DNA of 64,000 nt from Spisula solida (GCA_947247005.1 OX365949.1:17735130-17799129), one strand, 5' to 3'; counted from the stretch's first letter, positions 39,701-45,802 are shown. Notes: generated by a model not told the origin, from the letters alone. Numbers and translations are program-made.

Positions 39701-42145
39701 GTCACGTGGAATGAGAGTTACAATTTATACCTCTAATCACAGGAATGTAAAATTCTAGCCATTAAATATCACAACAGTCGATCCATTCAAAATTATTATA
39801 CATTTATTATATTTTTTATTTTGTTAGCTCTGGCTACGGGATTCCATTTTGGAGGGGTGCTTTGCGTTCCTTGTCAGTATAATAAATGTATAGAGCGATT
39901 TGGAATGGATCGAGTCAACGACTGTTATGATATTTAATGGATATAATTTCATATTATTGCGTTCTAATTCTCTGGTGGTATCTTCATTATAAAACCGCAG
40001 TGACTTGTTGCAACTAATTAGGGGAAGTAACCCCCACTATCGGACCGGTGAATGTCCGATTGTCTTCCTTGTAGGCCTACTTTAATATTTATCAGGTTTT
40101 ATTTTACAATGTTTAAAATAACTTTTCACAAAAGAACTCTTGAACAATGGTCCTGGCCGCGTGGTTGATGCATCTGCCTTTAGATGGGACGTCGAATGTT
40201 CGAATCCCTACTGTTCAGTGTGAATCTCCGGCTTGTTTAACAGTGACCCTTGGCAATCGAATGTCCCAATTCCCTGCTGTGCAATATCGACGACGTTGAT
40301 TGTTGATCGTGCAGTCCTGATAAAGACAATATATCCCATTGATAAAAAAATAAAAACGAATATATGTTTTCATGTAACTGGGCTGATATTGATGATAAGA
40401 GAGATAACTCATACTCTGAATCAGGACATAGACCACACATTGTCTCCCTTGCCATTCCGAGTAAGGATAAAGCTTCATATGGCTACCTGCCTGGAAGGGT
40501 ATGACTTACTACACTGAAAGATATGAATCTGGAAGTACGGCGGTGTATCGTCAGATATCGGTGAATCAATAATTACCTAACACGTTACCTTTCTTGCAGT
40601 CGAGGCTTACCGACGGGTCATATATCGGGTCCGGATTATTGTCTACGACCTCATGATGGTCCGCTTGGTGAACGAGTAAACCAACGAGACGTTGATGTTA
40701 GTGATGCCAGCTATGCTGTAGTAGACGAAAAGGAAACGGAAAGATTCTCTCTTATTTTCTTTTCAAGTTACAATTCAGTAAGTACAAGTCAAAATGTAGT
40801 ACATTAAAATGTACTGTCTAAATGCACCCTAAGCCAGACTGACACATTAGCCAATCAGGCATTGCTACGTGATCATGTGCCTCATCCATAGCCAAATCGC
40901 TCAAGGCATTCAATAACCTTGTCCTATAGGTCGAGGGTAATATTATGAAGATATCATCCAATTAGGGCTGTATGAATTATATTTTTGAATGTAATATTGT
41001 TCTCAAAATGGTAGGTGGGAGGCCCGGCCTTTATTAATTTATCTTCGAAAGTAATTTTTTTTTGGGGTCTAGACATATTTGCTTTCAGTTTGTGATTAAA
41101 ACACCTAACATTCCTTTGTTTTTTAAAACAAACTAGAAAATATAAAAGGTCAGGAATGTAAAAGAAAATACTTTGTATGTCTAGTTAGACTTTAATTTTA
41201 AAGCAATGTCTGTTTTCGGACTCTGTATGTTAAAGTGCCACGTCACAATGTTTCCTTTACTGTAGGCTAATGCATTTTAAAATTGTCTACACTACCCAAC
41301 TTGCATTAATTGTATTAAAAATGTATCGTCATTAAGAAAACAATATGGATGTTAAACGAATTCCACCGATTTATTTTTAGACGACGAACTAAAGGTTCGT
41401 GACGTCACAATAATTATGCCACCATCTTTGATGAGGAGGTATATTGCTTTGCACATGTCTGTCTGTCGGTCTGTCTGTATGTCGTATAAAATGGTTTCCG
41501 TCAAATAATTCAAGAGCGCTTTGACCCGGGACTTCACACTTTACATGGAGGTTGGTCATCAATTGTACATGACGCCTATTGATATTTGATTCAGAAGGTC
41601 AAAGGTCAAGGTCACTGTGACCTTTACCATTTCTGACTATTAAAATGGTTTTCATTCAATAACTCAAGAATGCTTTGACCTAGGATCTTCAAACTTTACA
41701 TGGAGGTTGGTTAGCAACAGTAGATTACCCTATTGCTTTTGAAGTCAGAAGGTCAAAGGTCACTGCGACCTTCACTATTTATGACTATTGGCTGCCATGG
41801 GGGCATAATAGCTTTACAAACATCTCTTGTTGTCGTGACGTCACTTCGATTTATTCAAGCCCGGACATTTCCATGATTGAAGCTGACTATAATCAAGTTT
41901 TAACGAAATAAAAAAATATATTTTTGTCGATGACAGTGCCTATTTTTGCTTATGAGAATTGCATATGCCTACCATTTGATTTTATATAATACCCCTAAGA
42001 TGATTTCAATTATTTATTTTCTTTTCAGTACTTGCCTATTGTCAATGTGGCGTTATCATTAACGGGTGTCTACTTAATATTATTCGCCTCCAAATGTTAC
42101 AGAAGAAGAAATCGGGAATTCAAAATCTTCCCTAAAATAATATAA
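12636..42145 (+). CDS. Beta-N-acetylhexosaminidase (GH20), 14 exons, predicted type I membrane-anchored
   Basis: Spliced by eye into 14 exons: 12636-12702, 17606-18133, 19770-19885, 21010-21120, 21786-21887, 23191-23296, 26090-26294, 28767-28883, 33643-33733, 34377-34548, 36268-36355, 38170-38274, 40600-40777 and 42029-42145. All introns are GT-AG and every phase matches, giving 2,103 nt and 700 residues. Residues 1-22 look like a signal peptide. About 80-240 is the N-terminal GH20b-like domain (EPWPMPKYF, then [14 protein letters not shown]). About 255-620 is the GH20 barrel with DTSRH, HWHLVDD, EFDSPGH, HLGGDE (Asp405-Glu406, the substrate-assisted catalytic pair), GGEACLW and PAERLW. WYLD resembles the beta-subunit type that acts on neutral substrates. 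The family removes terminal beta-linked GlcNAc/GalNAc from glycans and chitooligosaccharides. The last exon adds a hydrophobic segment (about 665-682) and a basic tail, which lysosomal HEXA/HEXB lack. Family assignment is very secure; surface or endomembrane anchoring is inferred. Confidence 0.95.
12728..12930. mobile_element. Pogo-like MITE (diverged)
   Basis: CAGTAAACCCTCAACAATAA at the left and TTGAAGGTTTATTGTA at the right form imperfect inverted ends resembling the CAGTAAAACCTCG family at 24178-24353. Confidence 0.45.
13239..13304. mobile_element. Miniature hairpin family E, copy 1 (TAGTCTGGTTCCCGT)
   Basis: About 66 bp, ends TAGTTTGGTTCCCGTC and complement GATGGGAACCAGACT. Other copies lie at 33895-33969 and 45123-45185. 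Confidence 0.7.
14190..14385. mobile_element. Fragment of TTAGGCC-ended MITE family F
   Basis: Shares ATCTGCCCCTTCC, GGAAGTTACCGCTGATGGTT and the TATGGCCTAAT terminus with 25321-25608. Left end eroded. Confidence 0.4.
14928..15269. mobile_element. MITE family F, fuller copy
   Basis: Ends TTAGGCCGAACTTAAA / TTGGTTTCCCCTTCCCGACC with complement GGGATGGGGAAACAACC / TTTAGGCCTAA. The 72-codon minus-strand frame inside is incidental. Confidence 0.55.
15536..15793. mobile_element. MITE with TATAGTCCAGAGAATTTGAC ends
   Basis: 258 bp with about 33-bp imperfect inverted ends. Related copies lie at 935-1115 and 9625-9836. Confidence 0.65.
16395..16612. mobile_element. MITE family D, full copy
   Basis: Ends TACAGTCCAGTTAGGATA and complement TATAGTCCAGTCAGGGTA. 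Fragments lie at 11750-11816 and 19560-19705. Confidence 0.6.
16856..17246. mobile_element. Palindromic MITE family G, copy 1
   Basis: About 390 bp that folds almost end to end: CAGTGTAGCAATACCACGTG and complement at the ends, and the centre is a perfect hairpin CCATTACCCTGTGAAAC / complement (17011-17061). Confidence 0.85.
17606..18133 (+). CDS. Hexosaminidase exon 2 (linker and GH20b-like N-terminal domain)
   Basis: The largest exon, 528 nt. Acceptor TTTTTGCAG, donor GTGAGT, phase 1 at both ends. About 60 low-similarity residues with several Pro and Arg precede EPWPMPKYF, which aligns by eye with the WPWPQ start of mature HEXA. N-glycosylation sequons NMT and NIS are present. Copies of one MITE family lie in the introns on both sides (16856-17246 and 18158-18352). 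Confidence 0.9.
18158..18352. mobile_element. Palindromic MITE family G, copy 2 (shorter)
   Basis: Same ends as 16856-17246 (CAGTGTAGCAAAACCATGTG) but lacks the central ~200 bp. It begins 24 bp after the exon 2 boundary. Confidence 0.8.
18648..18760 (-). mobile_element. 3' end of a non-LTR retrotransposon with (ATT)n tail
   Basis: Read on the minus strand: GATGACCCCATGGGAGATAA, GCCCTAGGCTTAATGGGTAT, then AATAAAGTTATTATTATT. A microsatellite tail after a unique 3' UTR is typical of CR1/L2-like elements. Confidence 0.55.
19054..19308. mobile_element. MITE family G, degenerate copy 3
   Basis: The right end (complement GGTTAAACCACGTGACTTTT, TGGCTAGAATTGCAAG) and left end (GGTGACCTTTTGGCTAAGAA) match family G termini; the interior has diverged. 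Confidence 0.5.
19560..19705 (+). repeat. Fragment of MITE family D
   Basis: TTTATGTGTACACAAAATAT, TACAACCATTATCTGAACAG and GTAGAGAGA run parallel to 16435-16490. Confidence 0.5.
19770..19885 (+). CDS. Hexosaminidase exon 3
   Basis: Acceptor TAATTTCAG, donor GTGAAT, enters in phase 1 and ends in phase 0. Encodes [18 protein letters not shown], the conserved helix that ends the N-terminal domain in GH20 hexosaminidases. Confidence 0.95.
19958..20036 (+). repeat. SINE 3' fragment
   Basis: CTGCATCTGCACTGATGGAG, TGCGCCCTTGTGGCTGCAGC and TATGTAAAGTG match the 3' half of the full SINE at 55615-56040. Confidence 0.65.
20446..20669. mobile_element. MITE family H, copy 1 (TTAAGCCTAGGTCCCACTG)
   Basis: Inverted ends AAGCCTAGGTCCCACTG and GTGGAACCTAGGCTT. 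The interior repeats ATATCGGAAGA and ATCGCCGATGAGGAATTCCT. An inverted second copy is at 23329-23535. Confidence 0.8.
20780..20868. repeat. Long imperfect hairpin
   Basis: TTAATATTTCGCCATAC (20799-20815) pairs with GTATGGCGAAATATTAA (20836-20852), extended outward by CACTCCTTCT / AGAAAGAGTG. A 20-bp loop. Confidence 0.7.
21010..21120 (+). CDS. Hexosaminidase exon 4 (DTSRH motif)
   Basis: 37 codons, phase 0, acceptor TTATTTTAG, donor GTAAGT. Encodes [16 protein letters not shown], the first barrel strand. The Arg of DTSRH corresponds to the substrate-binding Arg178 of human HEXA. Confidence 0.97.
21786..21887 (+). CDS. Hexosaminidase exon 5 (HWHLVDD motif)
   Basis: 34 codons, phase 0, acceptor TGTTTTAG, donor GTAAAC. 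Encodes [20 protein letters not shown], matching the HWHLVDD barrel strand. The Asp corresponds to HEXA Asp207. Confidence 0.97.
21950..22285. repeat. 75-bp tandem repeat within an inverted-ended element
   Basis: Three 75-bp units (starts 21951, 22026, 22101) containing CAACCTCTGTATAGCAACAC and GTATAGAGGTTATACATATG. The complement of the same end recurs at 22262-22285 (CTCTAGAGGTTGTGCTGTAT), so the array looks like a duplicated terminus of a pogo-like element. Confidence 0.7.
22300..23190. other. Intron 5 remainder, unannotated
   Basis: AT-rich, no gene or clear repeat structure seen. Confidence 0.4.
23191..23296 (+). CDS. Hexosaminidase exon 6 (EFDSPGH start)
   Basis: Acceptor TATTTTCCAG, donor GTAAGT, ends in phase 1. 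Encodes [20 protein letters not shown] followed by VPEFDSPG. The His completing EFDSPGH is in exon 7, as is common in this family. Confidence 0.97.
23329..23535. mobile_element. MITE family H, copy 2 (inverted)
   Basis: TTAAGCCTAGGTCTCGCTG and complement of TAAAGCCTAGGTCCCAATG. Starts 33 bp into intron 6. Confidence 0.8.
23902..23971 (+). repeat. 12-bp tandem repeat AGTAACATGTAT
   Basis: About five to six copies, one interrupted by AATC. Confidence 0.85.
24178..24353. mobile_element. Pogo-like MITE family I, copy 1
   Basis: 176 bp, ends CAGTAAAACCTCGTTATCTC and GATAACGATG...CGAGGTTTTACTG. TA lies on the left flank. The second copy at 61009-61184 has exactly the same length. Confidence 0.8.
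24845..25088 (+). mobile_element. MITE family J, copy 1 (CTGGCTTAGAATGAGAAGGT)
   Basis: Inverted ends CTGGCTTAGAATGAGAAGGT and complement GTTCGCTGGCTTAGTAATAG. Interior AAGCTTTTTCAACTTAAGTT. Inverted copies at 38402-38583 and 43604-43850. Confidence 0.75.
25321..25608. mobile_element. MITE family F, copy
   Basis: TTAGGCCATAACAAAAC at the left, CCTACCTAGCCTATATTTGC twice, GGAAATCACCGCGGATCATT. The right end is poorly defined. Confidence 0.4.
26090..26294 (+). CDS. Hexosaminidase exon 7 (catalytic HLGGDE)
   Basis: Acceptor ATTTTACAG, donor GTAAGT, phase 1 in and phase 2 out. Encodes [24 protein letters not shown] and [15 protein letters not shown]. Asp-Glu are the catalytic residues of GH20 (HEXA Asp322-Glu323). 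A 61-bp tandem repeat begins within 10 bp of the donor site. Confidence 0.98.
26300..26487 (+). repeat. 61-bp tandem repeat beside exon 7 donor
   Basis: Three units (CAATCACACCATAC at 26305, 26366, 26427), each with GCATGTTGCGTCGTAGGCAG. The first begins within 10 bp of the donor. Confidence 0.85.
26500..28766. other. Intron 7 remainder, unannotated
   Basis: No gene, RNA or repeat boundary that I can support in about 2.2 kb; only scattered AT-rich and (GT)-rich stretches. Confidence 0.4.
28767..28883 (+). CDS. Hexosaminidase exon 8
   Basis: Acceptor GGTATTTCAG, donor GTTTGA (weak, but the phase and alignment fit). Completes the Trp begun in exon 7 and encodes [14 protein letters not shown] and [15 protein letters not shown], the region that aligns with the helix after HLGGDE and with LESFYIQ of HEXA. 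Confidence 0.93.
28909..29090 (+). repeat. 32-34-bp tandem repeat
   Basis: About five and a half copies of CTCAAATAACAACATAATTT + (TC/A)TGTCTCTTCC, starting 25 bp after the exon 8 donor. Confidence 0.85.
29113..29365. mobile_element. MITE family B, copy 2
   Basis: Ends GGCCCCGATCTCCCGAAGCA and complement, 253 bp, directly after the tandem repeat. Confidence 0.85.
30083..30117 (+). repeat. Terminus of MITE family A
   Basis: TATAGCTCGCCGGAGATAGC followed by TCTAACC matches the left end of 43180-43396. No right end found. Confidence 0.4.
30160..30220 (-). mobile_element. Possible retroelement junction fragment (Penelope-like)
   Basis: On the minus strand CTGAAGAAGGCCGTCGGCCG then AAATATTAAACATG resembles the element-end motif seen in Penelope-like retroelements. 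Very short, so tentative. Confidence 0.25.
30225..31195. other. Intron 8 segment, unannotated
   Basis: AT-rich; nothing recognised before the tRNA gene. Confidence 0.4.
31210..31291 (+). tRNA. tRNA-Ser-TGA: tRNA-Ser (UGA anticodon)
   Basis: An 82-nt type II tRNA in intron 8 of the hexosaminidase gene. The acceptor stem 31210-31216 pairs with 31284-31290 over 7 bp with one G-U. Box A is TGGCCGAGTGG and box B is GGTTCGAACCC. The anticodon loop CTTGAAA sits in the TTGGA/TCCAA stem, followed by a long variable arm. The discriminator is G. A run of seven T at 31300-31306 is a good Pol III terminator. It has all the features of a functional gene. Confidence 0.93.
31300..31306 (+). terminator. Pol III terminator of tRNA-Ser
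   Basis: Seven consecutive T residues 9 nt after the tRNA 3' end. Confidence 0.7.
31350..31608 (-). repeat. tRNA-derived SINE (minus strand)
   Basis: Minus-strand head GTTCCCCGCGTAGCACAACT, GGTAGAGCTATGG, with box B-like CAGGTTCAGTGG, followed by a ~200-bp body (CATGCGGTCATTGGTAACAG). It lies 60 bp downstream of the intact tRNA-Ser and is not derived from it. Confidence 0.5.
31803..32080. mobile_element. Inverted-repeat element (TACAGGGGT ends)
   Basis: ATACAGGGGTCCTACTAT at the left, ACCCCTGTATAGTAGTAACG at the right. About 280 bp, boundaries approximate. Confidence 0.4.
33219..33278 (+). repeat. tRNA-like SINE head
   Basis: GGTAGCGGTGCGTTTTAGGG and TCGGGTTCAATTCCCGTC carry a good box B but no foldable acceptor stem. 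Confidence 0.4.
33279..33382 (+). repeat. 26-bp tandem repeat, four copies
   Basis: Four units of TACGTCACTGTCTACTTTCT + CTGAAC, almost identical, immediately after the tRNA-like head. Confidence 0.9.
33643..33733 (+). CDS. Hexosaminidase exon 9 (MWADVL motif)
   Basis: Acceptor TGTAATTTTAG, donor GTAAGA, phase 2 in and 0 out. Encodes [20 protein letters not shown] followed by [10 protein letters not shown]. The Trp corresponds to the active-site Trp of VVWQEVF in HEXA. Confidence 0.95.
33895..33969. mobile_element. Miniature hairpin family E, copy 2
   Basis: TAGTCTGGTTCCCGTTCCC ... CGGGAACCAGACTA, 75 bp. Confidence 0.75.
34377..34548 (+). CDS. Hexosaminidase exon 10 (WYLD motif)
   Basis: Acceptor TCTAAATAG, donor GTAAGT, phase 0 in and 1 out. 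Encodes [27 protein letters not shown] and [13 protein letters not shown] carries the active-site Tyr. Asp follows where human HEXB has Asp and HEXA has Asn, so the substrate pocket looks beta-type. Confidence 0.97.
34770..35220 (+). repeat. 40-bp satellite in intron 10, about 11 copies
   Basis: The unit is a diverged dimer of two 20-mers, TGGCATCCACAAGTTCCATG and TGCCATCCACAATCTCCGTG. Because 40 is not a multiple of three and the unit lacks stops, several long frames overlap here on both strands; none is a gene. Degenerate units continue to about 35290. Confidence 0.95.
35838..35863 (+). repeat. (G)26 homopolymer
   Basis: Twenty-six G in a row; may form a G-quadruplex, and its length is assembly-uncertain. 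Confidence 0.9.
36097..36252 (+). repeat. 11-bp tandem repeat (ATGATTTATAT) next to exon 11 acceptor
   Basis: About 13 copies of TATATGATTTA / TGTATGATTTA ending 15 bp before the acceptor AG. Confidence 0.85.
36268..36355 (+). CDS. Hexosaminidase exon 11 (GGEACLW motif)
   Basis: Acceptor ATGTTTACAG, donor GTAGGT, phase 1 in and 2 out. Encodes [20 protein letters not shown], the conserved GGEACMW strand with the active-site Trp and Glu. A run of ATGATTTAT-type 11-mers abuts the acceptor. Confidence 0.97.
36360..37680. other. Intron 11 segment, unannotated
   Basis: A short (ACAGA)n run near 36696-36710 only; no gene seen. Confidence 0.4.
37682..38122 (+). repeat. ~75-80-bp degenerate tandem repeat before exon 12
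   Basis: About six units with TATATAACTCGACCCATGAA, ATGCTGCATGGAGAAAACGA and GGATCATCCCTCGTGG. The final unit is truncated and ends 47 bp before exon 12. Confidence 0.85.
38170..38274 (+). CDS. Hexosaminidase exon 12 ([11 protein letters not shown])
   Basis: Acceptor TTTTGTTGTTAG, donor GTAAGT, phase 2 at both ends. Encodes [20 protein letters not shown] and [10 protein letters not shown], matching WPRAGAVAERLW and HFRCELLRRG of HEXA. Confidence 0.97.
38402..38583 (-). mobile_element. MITE family J, copy 2
   Basis: CCTTAGAATGAAAAAGTCAT ... ATGACCTTTTCATTCTAA, with the interior AAGACGCTTCTAATGACC shared with 43604-43850. Confidence 0.65.
39308..39433. mobile_element. Near-perfect palindromic element
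   Basis: CTATAGCACAGGTGCAAGAC / ACAAAATCA pairs with its complement TGATTTTGTGTCTTGCACCT at 39401-39433; about 35-bp arms, 55-bp loop. Confidence 0.75.
39667..39693. repeat. Perfect 13-bp palindrome
   Basis: ACGCACGTTAATT-A-AATTAACGTGCGT. Confidence 0.9.
39760..39940. mobile_element. Foldback MITE family K, copy 1
   Basis: 181 bp. Arms CCATTAAATATCACAACAGT / CGATCCATTC and complement. The centre TTTTGTTAGCTCTGGC and TTGCGTTCCTTGT is shared with 47961-48170. Confidence 0.75.
40146..40345 (+). repeat. tRNA-derived SINE
   Basis: Box A-like TGGCCGCGTGGTTGATGC and box B-like ATGTTCGAATCCC, with a ~130-bp body ending near ATAAAAAAATAAAA. Confidence 0.5.
40600..40777 (+). CDS. Hexosaminidase exon 13 (end of GH20 domain plus stalk)
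   Basis: Acceptor TTTCTTGCAG, donor GTAAGT, phase 2 in and 0 out. Completes [14 protein letters not shown], the family C-terminal region with its Cys. It then adds about 40 residues ([11 protein letters not shown] through [11 protein letters not shown]) beyond the usual end of HEXA/HEXB, forming a linker to the membrane segment. Confidence 0.92.
41409..41832 (+). mobile_element. AAGGTCA repeat element with 12-bp flanking duplication (intron 13)
   Basis: 424 bp between two copies of TCGTGACGTCAC (41397-41408 and 41833-41844). The interior is a ~130-150-bp direct repeat (TTTGACC..GGGAC/GATCTTC, ACTTTACATGGAGGTTGGT twice), with GTCTGTCTGTCGGTCTGTCT near the left end. I associate this unit with very abundant repeats in molluscan genomes. 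Confidence 0.7.
41596..41623 (+). promoter_or_regulatory. Nuclear-receptor site cluster: DR1 plus perfect ERE palindrome
   Basis: AGGTCA (41596-41601), A, AGGTCA (41603-41608) form a DR1. The next AGGTCACTGTGACCT (41609-41623) is an exact 15-bp oestrogen-response-element consensus. A second DR1 with a one-mismatch palindrome is at 41750-41771. Carried by a repeat, so function is unproven. Confidence 0.4.
42029..42145 (+). CDS. Hexosaminidase exon 14 (transmembrane anchor, stop)
   Basis: Acceptor TTTCTTTTCAG, phase 0. Encodes 38 residues: a hydrophobic stretch [19 protein letters not shown] followed by [12 protein letters not shown] and a short tail, then TAA at 42143-42145. By the positive-inside rule the tail is cytoplasmic. 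No AATAAA is evident within about 2.5 kb downstream. Candidates lie at 44711 (inside a MITE) and near 45490. Confidence 0.88.
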   Translation, partial: YLPIVNVALSLTGVYLILFASKCYRRRNREFKIFPKII

Positions 42146-42659
42146 CACTGTGGCCTTGTCACTAAATGACATACTTTGTGATACTACCGGTCTAGTCATA
42201 GCATGTATTCTGATGTTACTTCGTCAGTTGTTCTAAACGGACCACATCCTTAAAGCTGTCCGTTTGGACATTGAAGTCTTTGGAATACGGAACCTGACGG
42301 TGGCGAACGACGCAACCAAGCAGGCCAAGTGCTTTCAAGAAAGTGACTCAAGAATATATATGTACTTGTGATTGATACGCCTAATCTATTGGTGATGCAA
42401 ATGTACTTGTATAAACATAATTATGCTTGTATGTCTCTGATATTGATTGCATATAGGTCAACTTTTGTATTGGTGCATTTTAATTATATATGATTTTTGC
42501 AATGTATTTATTTTGAGAAGCGTTACGCATTTTATACTAACAGAACAGATATTTTCTTAGAGAAAGTGACACCGATAACTCGAGACATCACACTATGTTT
42601 GGTTAGTGGTTTAGATTGTAGTGCTTTGTTAAACTATTAAGAGCTTAACGGGTTTATAT

Positions 42660-42915
42660 GATGGGAGGTGCTTGTCAACTAAGTGGGAGGGATTTGTCAA
42701 TATGATTGGAGGGCTTCGCCAATTTGGTTGCCCTTTTTTCAATACAATTCGTGGGAGGGTTTGCCAATATGGCGGGATGGGTGTGTCACTATGGTGGTTG
42801 AGTGTGTCACTACGGTGGGAGGGGTATGTCACTTTTGTGGGAGGTGTTTGTCATTATGGTGGGTGGGGATTGCCAAGATTTGTGTAGGGTTGTGTTGATA
42901 TGGTGTGATGGGTTT
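42660..42915 (+). repeat. Degenerate G-rich minisatellite downstream of hexosaminidase
   Basis: About ten loose copies of GTGGGAGGGTTTGTCAATAT. It may lie in the 3' UTR. Confidence 0.7.
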
Positions 42916-43179
42916 GCATCCGTTGTAGTCATTATCTACACCATTGTTTGTGTTAGACTTTACTGTTATCCACACATCTGCTTGCAATTATTGACAATAT
43001 GTTATATTGTGTTCATAGGGTATGTGGGTATTCTAAATTAAGCTGCCTACGGCGTTAGTTTTGGCTGAAGAACAATGCTAACTAAAAAACGCGGTTGTTA
43101 GGTCATTTGGAGTTTCTCTGAAATAATTGTTCGAAATTGCTTGTAAATAACTTTATGCACATAATATATACAAAAAATG

Positions 43180-43396
43180 TAGTTCGCCGGAGATAACACT
43201 AGCCTTTGTTTACAAATACAAATGAAAAGTAAATGATTTTCGATATTCATTTTTGTTCAATCTTGTGCATAATTATACACTTTTAATGATATACTCTTTA
43301 AATCTACACTGATAACTGGCGGCCATTCGACCGTACAGTGTTTACAATTTGCTTTGTTTGTTTATTGATAAGGCTTGAGTTGTCCCCGGCGAACTA
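43180..43396. mobile_element. MITE family A, copy 2
   Basis: Ends TAGTTCGCCGGAGATAAC and complement of TAGTTCGCCGGGGACAAC, 217 bp. Confidence 0.8.
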
Positions 43397-43603
43397 TACG
43401 AAGAACATGAAACCGAATGAGATTAGTAGATCATTTAGGCACTCCGGAAATTAAGTAGGTTACAATAGACATATGATAAGTGGGTATTGTTAACGTACAT
43501 ATCATCAACTATCAACTACCATGACATTTTGATTATTGTCGAGTTATTGATTGTACACTCATTGCCTTTAATTTTACAGTATTCTATTCATTTATTCATG
43601 CAC

Positions 43604-43850
43604 ATATCGCTGACCTAAAGTGAGAAGGTCGTAAATGCGACTTACGACATTATAAGACTCATGCATATTTGAAACCTGCATCAGACGGCGCTTCTATGAG
43701 CCTGTTTTCGTGAAAATCAGAACAGGTCATGTTGACCAAACTGGAGTTGAAAAAGCTTCTTTTTCCATAAGTAAAGAGTAGTTTTCAGACATTTTTTCTC
43801 AAAATATAGATTTTGTACTTACGAGCTTCTCATTCTAAGCCAGCGATATA
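43604..43850 (-). mobile_element. MITE family J, copy 3
   Basis: ATATCGCTGACCTAAAGTGA ... CTCATTCTAAGCCAGCGATA, about 247 bp. Confidence 0.8.
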
Positions 43851-44572
43851 TAATTATATCGGGTGTTCACAACATAATATATTGGTGCTGCTTTTTGTGT
43901 CATGCTTAGATAGAATTGTACGATAAATTACATAAAGGGACATGCCCTGGAACTGAAGTGTCTCGAATAGCAATCAAATTGGTATCATTTTAACACCTTA
44001 AAACCCTGTAAAAAAGTAACGAAATATCCCGCTAGTTTTTTAAAACAAATATTTCAAGAATATCTAAATATCGTTGTCTTCAAAAAAAGGCTGACAGCCT
44101 TTTATTCAAATCGGTACACAAAGTATCGATGCGCGCGTTATAAAGTAAATTTGTAAGTAAAATTCTTCTTTGACTTTTCAGTGATAGTTGGTTTTACAGG
44201 TGATAAACGCAATTTGGTTGTATGCAAACCAAGACACTCCAGTTTCTGGGCATGCCCCTATAACAAACACAAGACTTTGTATTTGCCATTTCTGATTACA
44301 TGTTATAGGCGTTCGAGTTTCATAATATATGATAGATTAGTACAGTATGTTCGAATGTTTTCAAGGATCGAAGCCCTGTCCTTGATTTTTACTCATAACC
44401 AACGTATCAGCTGTCTTGTATTTGTTGTTTTTGTATTGCATATTATCTTGCGTAAGTTATAGTGCAATGTACATTTTTTTTGTAAAATGATTTTGTTTAC
44501 GTTGTCTACCAGTTTACACGTTTTATTTACATTTTATAAACAGTTGTTCCGATTGACCGGACGCCAGAATCA

Positions 44573-44824
44573 GGCACCGATCTCACGAAACATCTCAATC
44601 TGAGCTAAATCTCATATCAAATATTGTCATGTATCTTTTGGATAATATCCATGGGATACTGGAATCAAATTCGCATCACAAAACAGAAAACCTTATTCTT
44701 AGTTCATTACAATAAAATTTAAAGAGCTCGAACTTTACATGTATCTCAAGTTCTCACTCTGATTTGAGAAAAATCTCAATTTGAGATGAGATTTCTACTT
44801 GAGATGCTTCGGGAGATCGGGCCC
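44573..44824. mobile_element. MITE family B, copy 3
   Basis: Ends GGCACCGATCTCACGAAACA and complement GGGCCCGATCTCCCGAAGCA. Contains an AATAAA at 44711. Confidence 0.8.
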
Positions 44825-45122
44825 TGGTGTCAATCGAGAGGTTTAGTTAACTAATGAAATGATTAAAAAGATGAATTTGCTTGATAACATCTGACTAATA
44901 ACCTCAACAAATAAATGGACGGAACGTCTTTTACCGTGGTGCCTGGTCAATTCGGACAGTGGATTATACCTGTAAACAAATAATATAGACATGTATCACC
45001 TCCCGATTCCATGTTTTCTATAAACTGGTATCCTTATAAATCAGTAAAAAGTAAATGAGTTTAAGTTTAGAATAGAAATAATCTTAAGTTAGTTAAGTAT
45101 GTGAGTATATTTATCGAACCGG

Positions 45123-45185
45123 TAGTCTGGTTCTCGTCCCATAATATTACATTTCATTACCTTTACAGGGACGGGAACCAGACTA
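45123..45185. mobile_element. Miniature hairpin family E, copy 3
   Basis: TAGTCTGGTTCTCGTCCC ... GGGACGGGAACCAGACTA, 63 bp. Confidence 0.8.
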
Positions 45186-45802
45186 ATAGAACCGGAAGCT
45201 GTTGTACCAACTTCTCAATATTACAAATTTGAAACCAATTGAGTTCGGGACATTTGAAACCAATTGGGGTCGGAACAATCGAATCAGGGTCCGTCCAATT
45301 ATGGGGACGGTGTTAGGGACATATTCGAAATCCATCACCTGTAATATACGTCATTAGTTATTTATTGTTATGATTACTGTTTATTAAATGTTAATGTTTT
45401 CTTCCACAGTGATTGTGTTACATAAATTGTTGATATGAATTGTCATGTTTTAATTTATATGAAGTTATAATTATTTTATCTTATTAAACAAATAAATAAA
45501 ATATTTATTGATACACATCGTATTTTCTTTCTGCGTTAATCCTCTATTCGTATGTCGCCCATGTGTTCTGCTATAAGACAGTATCTCGAGGGTCCAGTGT
45601 GGTGAATATTATATACATATCAGATGCCTGCCTGCGTGACATTAATGTTCTCAACCCGAGGGCAGAATGACACCCTACGCGTTTCATTCATACTCAGGTC
45701 TGACGCCAGTCTTAGTGGATGGCGTTTTTCGCTCTGTTAACAAGGGTTGAGTTTTCCTTTCAGGCTTGGCAGTCTTCATTTTGTCGCCAAATTCACTTTA
45801 AC

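Noticed and set aside
40146..40215. Intact tRNA gene
   Set aside because: No complementary acceptor stem; tRNA-like head of a SINE.
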